40,584 nt of DNA from a virus: the IMG/VR virus record IMGVR_UViG_3300047586_000007, positions 1 to 40,584 of that record; one strand, written 5' to 3'. The notes beneath the pieces are model-generated. The model had not been told where the DNA came from. It made no database searches and worked only from the letters and a program-made list of their open reading frames with translations. Shown piece by piece: positions 1 through 5,646 of the stretch. The translations under genes and the position numbers were made by a program. Each line of letters starts with the position of its first letter. Within the stretch, counting starts at the first letter, position 1.

Positions 1-127
1 GGGCCAACCTGGACGGGGCCAACCTGTCCGGGGCCAACCTGTCCGGGGCCTACCTGTACGGGGCCTACCTGGACGGGGCCGACCTGTCCGGGGCCTACCT
101 GGACGGGGCCGACCTGTCCGGGGCCAA
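1..127. repeat. Left copy of 127-bp terminal direct repeat (contig closure)
   Basis: These 127 bases are identical to the last 127 bases of the window. An exact overlap of this length is what a de Bruijn assembler with k=127 leaves at the ends of a circular contig, so it is best read as an assembly overlap and not as a biological terminal repeat. The genome would then be about 40,457 bp and circular or circularly permuted. The overlap lies wholly inside a 15-bp coding repeat, so the number of repeat units at the join could be mis-assembled. Confidence 0.9.
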
Positions 128-563
128 CCTGGACAGGGCCAACCTGGACGGGGCCGACCTGTCCGGGGCCAACCTGTCCGGGGCCAACCTGTCCGGGGCC
201 AACCTGTCCGGGGCCAACCTGGACGGGGCCGACCTGGACGGGGCCGACCTGGACGGGGCCAACCTGGACGGGGCCAACCTGTCCGGGGCCAACCTGTCCG
301 GGGCCAATCTGTACGGAGAAAAAATTAAAAATACGCCTATTCAAATTGCATGTGGTATGAAATGGTGGATTTGTATAACCGAAAAACATATTCAGATAGG
401 ATGCCAGATTCATAAAGCAGAAGAGTGGTTTCTTTTCACAGATAAAGAGATTGAATACATGCACGACGAGGCATTACCGTGGTGGAAAGAAAATAAGGAG
501 ATTATTAAATCCCTTTGGTTACATCATACTAATGATTCTTATGTGGAGGAGTTATCGCAATGA
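1..563 (+). CDS. Pentapeptide-repeat protein, C-terminal part (continues from the window end)
   Basis: This is the second part of a gene that starts at 40136 and crosses the contig join. The frame beginning at base 3 is open to the TGA at 561-563. Across the join the protein is 294 residues: about 33 N-terminal residues, 36 uninterrupted pentapeptides of the type A(N/D/Y)L(S/D/F/Y)(G/R), and an 81-residue tail. The tail has a WW pair, HIQIGC and a second WW, as in a common family of phage pentapeptide proteins. Pentapeptide repeats fold as a right-handed quadrilateral beta-helix; some mimic DNA and act on gyrase, but a target here is unknown. The repeat DNA is much richer in GC than its surroundings. 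The ATG of the next gene overlaps the stop (ATGA). Confidence 0.9.
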   Translation, partial: ANLDGANLSGANLSGAYLYGAYLDGADLSGAYLDGADLSGANLDRANLDGADLSGANLSGANLSGANLSGANLDGADLDGADLDGANLDGANLSGANLSGANLYGEKIKNTPIQIACGMKWWICITEKHIQIGCQIHKAEEWFLFTDKEIEYMHDEALPWWKENKEIIKSLWLHHTNDSYVEELSQ

Positions 564-829
564 AAGTAATTGAGAATAACAAGTTCTATATCGTAACAAT
601 GAACGGACATGTTTACGGAAAAGTTCTGCGCATGCAAGAACATACGGCAGTCAACTTCGCACAGGATACGGCCATAAGGCATGACGCTTTTAGGCCATTA
701 AGTTGTGTCGGGAAGAGATTTATACGTAACTTTAAAAAGATTATTATGGAAGTAAAGGAGATTGATTTGGATAGGTGTCCTATAATTTATAAAGTAGAGA
801 ATGTTGAGAAGAAACGTATGCGAAAATGA
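560..829 (+). CDS. Small hypothetical protein (89 aa)
   Basis: The start overlaps the stop of the pentapeptide gene as ATGA, and a GGAGG lies just upstream (547-551), so translation is probably coupled. The protein is basic, especially at the C-terminus (KKRMRK), with no signal peptide or membrane segment. I do not recognise a family. Its place in the rightward early unit suggests an accessory, possibly host-takeover, function, but nothing in the sequence shows which. Confidence 0.7.
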   Translation: MKVIENNKFYIVTMNGHVYGKVLRMQEHTAVNFAQDTAIRHDAFRPLSCVGKRFIRNFKKIIMEVKEIDLDRCPIIYKVENVEKKRMRK

Positions 830-865
830 AATGAGTCCGTCGGTTAACTTGAAAGGAGAAGAGTC

Positions 866-1066
866 ATGAAAGTAGGAACAGAAATATTATGGAGGTGGAA
901 ACACAACAAGCACTGTTATTCAAATGGAATTGTTCGTAATGTCCACGGTATGTTTATAACCGTTGAAGACAGCATTTATTCTTGTGACCACGGGAACTGG
1001 CTTGATATGAATGAGTTAGATATTCAAATAGTAAAGGAGTCCGTCGATGACAACAAAGGAATTTAA
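866..1066 (+). CDS. Small hypothetical protein (66 aa), possible SH3-like barrel
   Basis: The start is supported by AAAGGAGAA six bases upstream. This leader (TTAACTTGAA then GGAG) resembles the repeated leader found before two other early genes at 39341 and 40105. The protein has an alternating hydrophobic pattern rich in W, V and I and a short length typical of small beta-barrels, but no catalytic motif can be named. Its 3' end overlaps the next gene by 20 bases, showing tight packing in the early unit. Function unknown. Confidence 0.65.
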   Translation: MKVGTEILWRWKHNKHCYSNGIVRNVHGMFITVEDSIYSCDHGNWLDMNELDIQIVKESVDDNKGI

Positions 1067-1526
1067 TAATTCTGTGTCTAGGGCAGTAAATAAAGGCAGG
1101 TATATTCAAGGAGGAAGTGGTTATTTAGATGACGTTATAAATATGTTTGAAGCAATGGAATCCCCAGAGGGAGAACAGGAACGAGTGCCAACGCTTGACG
1201 ATATCCATGACCTACAGCACGCAATCTGTAAGCATGAGAAGAGGATATCTGATATCGAAACCGTCCTCTCCCGCCAGTCACCGCCTACGCCGCTGGCGTT
1301 GATGGGATTAATTGATAAGTTGAATATACGTATCCAGGCCCTAGAAAACGATACGAAGTCCGACCCGTTCCCGGAGGACATGGACAAGGACACGATAAGG
1401 ATTTCACGGAAACTTTTGGAAGATTATACTAAAAGCCCTGCAACTATTGCGTTATCAGTTGAAATAGAAAAGGCCCTGAAAATGACCTCCCTCTGCCCGG
1501 CGTGTAAGGAGATGAGATGTGGATAA
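1047..1526 (+). CDS. Hypothetical protein with central coiled coil and C-terminal CPxC
   Basis: A 159-residue acidic protein. The start has AAAGGAG at 1033-1039 and overlaps the preceding gene. Residues about 50-110 contain heptad-like segments (around HEKRISDIETVL and IDKLNIRIQALE) that predict a helical or coiled-coil middle. The C-terminus ends in CPACKEMRCG, a possible half zinc knuckle. It overlaps the start of the cytosine methyltransferase by eight bases, so the two may be translated together. No family recognised. Confidence 0.65.
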   Translation: MTTKEFNNSVSRAVNKGRYIQGGSGYLDDVINMFEAMESPEGEQERVPTLDDIHDLQHAICKHEKRISDIETVLSRQSPPTPLALMGLIDKLNIRIQALENDTKSDPFPEDMDKDTIRISRKLLEDYTKSPATIALSVEIEKALKMTSLCPACKEMRCG

Positions 1527-2298
1527 TACCGAAGAGTTTGGGATATCTTTTTGTACGGGATATGGTGGCCTCGAAAGAGGACTTAAGCTTGCTGGAGTTA
1601 AGCATCGAATCATCGCTCATGTGGAGATCGAAGCCTACGCAGTTGCGAACCTGGTTGCAAAGATGGAACAGGGTCTCATGGTTCCGGCTCCTGTGTGGAC
1701 GAATCTTAAAACCTTCCCACTGGACAAGTTTCGAGGATGCGTGGACTTCATCACTGCGGGATATCCTTGCCAACCGTTCAGTTGTGCCGGCCAGCGCAAA
1801 GGTACAGACGATACAAGACACCTGTGGCCATATATCAGGCGAGCAGTTAATGTTCTGCAACCAAGATGGTGTTTCCTTGAAAACGTCGAAGGGCACGTCA
1901 CGCTTGGACTCTCCACAGTCATCAGCGACTTGGAAGAAGATGGTTATTCAGTTAAGGCAGGATTGTTTACAGCGGCAGAAGTTGGCGCGCCGCATAGACG
2001 AAAGCGGGTATTCATCCTGGGCAACTCCAGACGGTTCTCCGAGGGGGACAAGGGCGCAAGACCTTGTGGACGGGAAGTCAGCGATAAGACGGGAATCAGG
2101 GCAACGGAGAGGTATCGATCTTCAGACTCAAGTAAAATGGCAAACTATAACAGTATCAACCGGAGCGCAGAAACAGAAGAACGGAACGATGACGGACAAG
2201 CTGGATCGTCAAGTGAAGTCATGCCAGAACGTACCAACCAATGGCCTTCTGGTCCGGGAAGTCCACAGTACGACTGGGAAGAGCCGAGGGTCTCTTAA
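1519..2298 (+). CDS. dcm-like: DNA C5-cytosine methyltransferase, catalytic N-terminal part
   Basis: This transfers a methyl group from S-adenosylmethionine to C5 of cytosine. Visible motifs: FCTGYGG (motif I, SAM binding, residues 11-17), GYPCQPFS with the catalytic Cys at residue 84 (motif IV), ENV at 121-123 (motif VI) and HRRKR at 159-163 (motif VIII). The start is GTG at 1519 with GGAG seven bases upstream; an ATG at 1517 shares that ribosome site but opens the other frame. This frame stops at 2298, right after a WEEPRV-type segment, and lacks motif X. Motif X (GNGVVPQ) is found downstream in the +1 frame (2009-2947). The full enzyme is therefore either interrupted or made by a frame change. 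Confidence 0.85.
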   Translation: MDNTEEFGISFCTGYGGLERGLKLAGVKHRIIAHVEIEAYAVANLVAKMEQGLMVPAPVWTNLKTFPLDKFRGCVDFITAGYPCQPFSCAGQRKGTDDTRHLWPYIRRAVNVLQPRWCFLENVEGHVTLGLSTVISDLEEDGYSVKAGLFTAAEVGAPHRRKRVFILGNSRRFSEGDKGARPCGREVSDKTGIRATERYRSSDSSKMANYNSINRSAETEERNDDGQAGSSSEVMPERTNQWPSGPGSPQYDWEEPRVS

Positions 2299-2317
2299 TG
2301 CTGATTGGGTTGAATCC

Positions 2318-2346
2318 TTGCAAGGACTTGACATATATGCTACAAT
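2318..2346 (+). promoter_or_regulatory. Candidate sigma-70-type promoter for the nested HNH gene
   Basis: TTGCAA (2318-2323), a 17-base spacer, then TACAAT (2341-2346) preceded by an extended TGC element at 2338-2340. It lies inside the methyltransferase gene, 42 bases before the HNH start codon. An internal promoter fits a free-standing mobile endonuclease gene that carries its own expression signals. Confidence 0.45.
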
Positions 2347-2387
2347 GATAACCACATTAGTTAATGACGTTATCAAAAGGAGTGTAT

Positions 2388-2933
2388 ATGAGATCGGATG
2401 CAAAGATTGTAGAGAAATTTTGCTTGAATTGTGGGAAACAATTGGAGCGAAAGAGGTATGGCCAGAGATTGGACGACTTCACGGTTTTCAAGAATCGGAA
2501 GTATTGCAACATGAAATGCATGGGGGCACACAAAACAAAGTTAATAGTGACAAAAGAATTGTGTCGGAGCAGGGCGAGGAAGATAAAAATGGTTCAATGC
2601 GAAGGATGTGGTTCCAGAGAAAATCTACAGAGGCATCATCCAGACTACTCAAGGCCAGAATCGATAAAAGTGCTTTGTCAAAGTTGTCATGCGAATGTCC
2701 ATCTTGCCGATGGATCATGGGCGAACTCAGGGACTCGGGAGTCGAAGGTTTGTCCAATATGCAAGAAGGTTCTTGTACGAGAGAGAGGGGTCGGGAGAAG
2801 GGAGTTCTTCCAAACAAAGACTTGCTCACGGGAATGTGGTTGGATATTAAGAAAACAACGAGAGTTGATCGCCTTAGGCTCTTGGGTAACGGAGTCGTTC
2901 CACAACAAGCCTGTAGAGCGTATCAATGTTTAA
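2388..2933 (+). CDS. HNH homing endonuclease with zinc knuckles, nested in methyltransferase gene
   Basis: A predicted DNA-nicking/cleaving HNH enzyme of the kind that spreads between phage genomes. Visible: an N-terminal CLNCG and ERKRYGQRL segment with a second Cys pair around KYCNMKC; a central CEGCG...LQRHHPDYSRP...LCQSCHANVH, which is the HNH core with two CxxC zinc ligands; and a further CPIC...CSREC zinc knuckle. The start at 2388 has AAAAGGAG at 2375-2382 and replaces a longer in-frame start that lacks a ribosome site. The last 20 or so residues are encoded by the same bases as methyltransferase motif X in another frame, so its natural end was probably replaced on insertion. Confidence 0.85.
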   Translation: MRSDAKIVEKFCLNCGKQLERKRYGQRLDDFTVFKNRKYCNMKCMGAHKTKLIVTKELCRSRARKIKMVQCEGCGSRENLQRHHPDYSRPESIKVLCQSCHANVHLADGSWANSGTRESKVCPICKKVLVRERGVGRREFFQTKTCSRECGWILRKQRELIALGSWVTESFHNKPVERINV

Positions 2934-2960
2934 CTGCACCCCCGTGAAGGAGAAGAAGAA

Positions 2961-3164
2961 ATGAAGCTGTCGGAGATTAAAGGAATTGAAACTGTAGACA
3001 TCGGACGTAAGCAGGACTACGTGTACCCGGAGACGGAGATTGAACTGGACATAGAGAAGTTAAGAGCCCTTCTTAACCGTTATGCAGGGCTTTCGGTGTC
3101 CTGTACAGCATATTCTATCAATGCCAACCTCAAAGACCTGCTGGTCGTGAAAGAAACGAAATGA
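2961..3164 (+). CDS. Small hypothetical protein (67 aa)
   Basis: Preceded by GAAGGAGAAGAAG, a good ribosome site. The protein is acidic in the middle (PETEIELDIEKL) and has no membrane segment or recognised motif. Its TGA overlaps the ATG of the 19-residue membrane peptide that follows. Family unknown. Confidence 0.6.
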   Translation: MKLSEIKGIETVDIGRKQDYVYPETEIELDIEKLRALLNRYAGLSVSCTAYSINANLKDLLVVKETK

Positions 3165-3220
3165 CCCTCGCAATCCTACTAACAATTCTTGCCGTGGCTA
3201 TGGCACTAGGAGAAAGATAA
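3161..3220 (+). CDS. 19-residue hydrophobic micropeptide (copy A)
   Basis: ATG at 3161 overlaps the preceding stop, and the TAA shares its last base with the ATG of the next gene (TAATG). The peptide is MTLAILLTILAVAMALGER: one short transmembrane segment with a charged end. The codons for LGER also form the AGGAGA ribosome site of the following membrane protein, so it could be a coupling leader as much as a product. A similar 19-residue peptide occurs at 3522. No homologue can be named. Confidence 0.45.
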   Translation: MTLAILLTILAVAMALGER

Positions 3221-3429
3221 TGCACCAACTATTCGTAGATATTGACTATCTAACATTTACAGCGTTCTTATTTAAGCATCCGATAATAATGCTGACGGCA
3301 TTAGGACTTCTTGGACTGTTTTGTGGGTATGTAGGGACTGAGATCGGTATCTGGCTTGCGCCTAAGATTTATAGAGTATCTCAGGAGATTGGTTGGCTTA
3401 GGCACCAATGGAGGAAAAGTGATGAATGA
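3220..3429 (+). CDS. Small single-pass membrane protein (69 aa)
   Basis: Starts on TAATG overlap with AGGAGA at 3209-3214. A hydrophobic stretch of about 25 residues (roughly 17-42, with PIIMLTALGLLGLFCG) predicts one membrane helix, followed by a basic amphipathic C-terminal tail. It overlaps the next gene by eight bases. Possible roles include holin-like or superinfection functions, but the sequence does not decide this. No family recognised. Confidence 0.6.
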   Translation: MHQLFVDIDYLTFTAFLFKHPIIMLTALGLLGLFCGYVGTEIGIWLAPKIYRVSQEIGWLRHQWRKSDE

Positions 3430-3574
3430 TAAGTCCGAATACTTCGTATCGGGAGAAATTATCTTAGATAAAATAGAATCATTAAAATCAGAAATTATAA
3501 AAGAATTGGAAAAGGATAAAAATGACAATATTAATCCTGACAATATATTTCCTAGTTGCAATAATATTAAGTAG
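3422..3574 (+). CDS. Small charged hypothetical protein (50 aa)
   Basis: The ATG at 3422 is chosen because GGAGGAAAA lies nine bases upstream; a longer in-frame start at 3356 lies inside the preceding gene without a ribosome site. The protein has a lysine- and glutamate-rich helix (ILDKIESLKSEIIKELEKDK) with heptad spacing, so a short coiled coil is likely. A second micropeptide overlaps its 3' end in another frame. Function unknown. Confidence 0.55.
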   Translation: MNDKSEYFVSGEIILDKIESLKSEIIKELEKDKNDNINPDNIFPSCNNIK

Positions 3575-3581
3575 GAAATAG
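3522..3581 (+). CDS. 19-residue hydrophobic micropeptide (copy B)
   Basis: ATG at 3522 with AAAGGA upstream. The peptide is MTILILTIYFLVAIILSRK, a single membrane-spanning segment ending in basic residues. It has the same length and form as the peptide at 3161 (both begin MT, share VA at 12-13 and L at 16, and end in charged residues). Its last codons again make the AGGAG ribosome site of the next gene. It overlaps the end of the preceding gene in another frame. It may be a real peptide, a coupling leader, or both. Confidence 0.4.
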   Translation: MTILILTIYFLVAIILSRK

Positions 3582-3589
3582 GAGTTGAA

Positions 3590-3955
3590 ATGAAACGAAA
3601 GAAAATTTCATCTAAGAAGAAATTAGAGAAACTTCTCGACGTGGAATGGTCTTCTTATATTAGGAGCAGAGATAAAATTTGCCAGCGCTGTCATAAATCA
3701 ACTAACATTTCAGCACATCACGCTTTTGGACGTCGCCACTTATCAACTCGTTGGGATGTAGAAAACGGGGTTTCGTTGTGCATGCCCTGCCACCTGTTCT
3801 GGGCGCATAGAGATATCTGCTCATTTGCCGAATGGTTTCGATTATACGTTGGCGTAGATCAATACAATCGCCTGAACGAGGCGCATAGAATTATATATAA
3901 GCCTTTGATAGATGAATTGCAGTCCAAACTCGAAGTTTTAAGATCAATGAAATAG
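3590..3955 (+). CDS. HNH-type / NinG-like zinc protein
   Basis: 121 residues with a basic N-terminus (KRKKISSKKK), then CQRC at about 35-38, AHHAFGRRHLSTRW, and LCMPCHLFWAH. Two CxxC pairs around an AHH...RRH core resemble the HNH zinc fold and the lambda NinG family, which act on recombination intermediates. AGGAG lies at 3581-3585 before the ATG. It is the last gene of the rightward unit; its TAG is one base from the stop of the convergent leftward unit. HNH endonuclease and recombination factor remain alternatives. Confidence 0.65.
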   Translation: MKRKKISSKKKLEKLLDVEWSSYIRSRDKICQRCHKSTNISAHHAFGRRHLSTRWDVENGVSLCMPCHLFWAHRDICSFAEWFRLYVGVDQYNRLNEAHRIIYKPLIDELQSKLEVLRSMK

Positions 3956-3956
3956 A

Positions 3957-4664
3957 TTACATAATGGAAGCCACAGTTGTAGGAATTGCTATCCCATACG
4001 CCGCCCTTCTTGGCGTGAAATCCGACGACCATCTAGCTACATTGCTGATCCTAAATTCATCAATATAACATCCAGCATAGTCCACAAAATATCCAATAGA
4101 CGCCACATCTGCAACATCTATAATTGATCCATTCCATGCCCCAGAAAGGAGAGATAACGTCTGGGATACGCCATTCACATATATTCGCCAACTTGCGGAA
4201 GAGTTTCCACCGTCAATTCGTACCAAGGCAATGTGATACCACGTATAATCATGGAGACCAGTAAGATTGTTGGCAATTATTTCAAAGACGTATGCACCTG
4301 TATCATGAGAAGTAAAATATATGTTTCCGGTCCCATGGTCTGCTGTCGCAAGATAAAGAATATTATATTTGTTCCCGCCAGCAAATGTCCCTTGTGAAAA
4401 TATCTTTTGTGTAAAATTTCCGTTAGGATATATCCAGAAATCAATCGTAAATGCGGACGTTCCAAAAGCCCAGTCTGCGCTGTCTGGAAGAGTTATATAC
4501 GGCCCAGTTCCCGGAAGATATAGGCTAGCCGTACCAAAACGTTGCTGGGTAACAGAAGTTGTACAGCTACTTATTGCCGTAGTCGTCCTTGTTGACGCAG
4601 AAGAATCAGTAAAGTTGCCATTGAAATGAAGTAATAATTTTGTATTGGCGTCGATTGCTGGCAT
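3957..4664 (-). CDS. LamG/concanavalin A-like tail-associated lectin
   Basis: A 235-residue protein starting at the ATG at 4664, which overlaps the previous stop as TAATG with GAGGA upstream; longer in-frame starts are unlikely. The order of motifs is that of the LamG jelly-roll: LLLHFNGNFTDSS, FGTASLYLPG, FTIDFWIYP, HDYTWYHIALVR, WRIYVNG and CYIDEFRISNVARW. Such domains bind sugars and are frequent in phage tail proteins. It is the last gene of the late unit, just after the tail fibre, so a receptor-binding or fibre-tip role is likely. Confidence 0.85.
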   Translation of the reverse strand: MPAIDANTKLLLHFNGNFTDSSASTRTTTAISSCTTSVTQQRFGTASLYLPGTGPYITLPDSADWAFGTSAFTIDFWIYPNGNFTQKIFSQGTFAGGNKYNILYLATADHGTGNIYFTSHDTGAYVFEIIANNLTGLHDYTWYHIALVRIDGGNSSASWRIYVNGVSQTLSLLSGAWNGSIIDVADVASIGYFVDYAGCYIDEFRISNVARWSSDFTPRRAAYGIAIPTTVASIM

Positions 4665-5644
4665 TATGTCCTCGTAACTTTTAAGGATAACAAACAACGG
4701 GTTATAGTAGAGCAACTATCAACGTTGATTCTTAATGTGCTACCTGACGCAACGGCCTTAGTCCAACCCGTAAGAGTCGCATCCTGTGATTTAACAGCAG
4801 TCGCCAATGTAGGCTTTGCCGACGCTGTAATCGTATCCGCAATCGTAGGAGGATAATTGGCATATGTATCTTTCCAGACATCAATGACAATGCTACCGCT
4901 CTGGTCTGCCAATAGAGTCGCTCTGTCAATATTACAATTATATGGGACCTCAAGATCGCCCTTTACTCCTGTAGAAATAACATCTCCACCGCCATCCATG
5001 AGGAATGAGAGACATCCTATTAATAGGGCAGTTGAATATGTTACGGAAGCTATGGAAGTTGTCACATATGTCCTTGTAGCTTTCTGCGTGGCAATCTTTG
5101 CATCTGAATTCGCCGCTAGAGTCCCATCTGTATCAATGACAATAGTTCCGATACTAACAACTGACTTATTCTCGATACCCGTACCTGCCGAATTCCAACC
5201 TAAAAACTTGTCCGCCACCGGTTCGGGAACACTAACATCACTCAGAGAAGAAGATATTGCAAGTTTCAGGGTTCTGCCAGACTCCTCCGAAGATTCCTGA
5301 GAAACGAGAGTCCTTCTGTCAAGATCATTTTCTAGGGTGTCCGCCGGGAACTGGGAATAATCTTCATAATCTGACTCTTGTTTATCATCGGTCTCACGGT
5401 ATACGGTGACATTGTAAAGAGTGCTGAGAGAGGGGGTCATTGTAACCGTACCACCAACGCCATCCGATAGAAGCGATACTGTATAATCAGACGAATAGGA
5501 AAGATCCGTATTCACTCCCGTTGATATCAAAGTCTTTAGGGCTTTAACATACTCGGGATGGTCTACCAGGGTCTTAAAGGAAAAAGAAAGACTATTCTGG
5601 CCACCGGCATAAGTTTGTTTTCTGGTCGAGGTAGAAACGGACAT
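4664..5644 (-). CDS. Tail fibre/spike protein with T7-fibre-like N-terminus
   Basis: 326 residues. The N-terminal third (FSFKTLVDHPEYVKAL...DYTVSLLSDGVGGTVTM...VYRET...DYSQFPADTLENDLDR) matches the pattern of T7-type tail fibre anchoring domains. The C-terminal third (IVIDVWKDTYANYPP..DTITAS..TLTGWT) is a beta-rich module common in phage fibres and collar proteins. It probably attaches the receptor-binding apparatus to the tail. It is translationally coupled to the LamG protein that follows. Unequal conservation between the two ends would be normal for a host-range protein. Confidence 0.8.
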   Translation of the reverse strand: MSVSTSTRKQTYAGGQNSLSFSFKTLVDHPEYVKALKTLISTGVNTDLSYSSDYTVSLLSDGVGGTVTMTPSLSTLYNVTVYRETDDKQESDYEDYSQFPADTLENDLDRRTLVSQESSEESGRTLKLAISSSLSDVSVPEPVADKFLGWNSAGTGIENKSVVSIGTIVIDTDGTLAANSDAKIATQKATRTYVTTSIASVTYSTALLIGCLSFLMDGGGDVISTGVKGDLEVPYNCNIDRATLLADQSGSIVIDVWKDTYANYPPTIADTITASAKPTLATAVKSQDATLTGWTKAVASGSTLRINVDSCSTITRCLLSLKVTRT

Positions 5645-5646
5645 AA

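Larger units (their letters stand above)
2009..2947 (+). pseudogene. Methyltransferase target-recognition and motif X region in the +1 frame, interrupted by HNH gene
   Basis: Seen in the frame that starts at 1517: from about 2009 the translation reads SSWATPDGSPRGT, then RRGIDLQTQVKW, then SLNADWVESLQGL. These resemble the WPTP-type target-recognition region and the LNPxWVExLMG segment of Dcm-type enzymes. After about 540 bases that look unrelated, the same frame reads RVDRLRLLGNGVVPQQA near its end, the classical C-terminal motif X. The intervening stretch matches the nested HNH gene read in another frame. I infer that the HNH gene was inserted just before motif X and that a +1 change separates the catalytic part from this part. 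The frame stays open for its full 476 codons. It could be a decaying gene, a split enzyme working in trans, or a sequence error. Confidence 0.6.

Noticed and set aside
95-307. Minus-strand frame of APDRLAPSR repeats, and the similar one at 40114-40404
   Set aside because: These are mirror frames of the plus-strand pentapeptide repeat, which has a start, ribosome site, non-repeat ends and family-like tail.
1-320. CRISPR-like array of short direct repeats at both ends
   Set aside because: The unit is 15 bases without spacers and encodes pentapeptides in frame.
1444-1922. Long minus-strand frames of 150 and 95 codons opposite the methyltransferase
   Set aside because: They lie opposite strong motifs of the plus-strand enzyme and have no ribosome site or recognisable content.
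2300-2850. Group I intron or intein in the methyltransferase gene
   Set aside because: No conserved intron core or splicing motifs were visible by eye, and the HNH gene has its own promoter-like and ribosome sites; simple insertion explains the data better.
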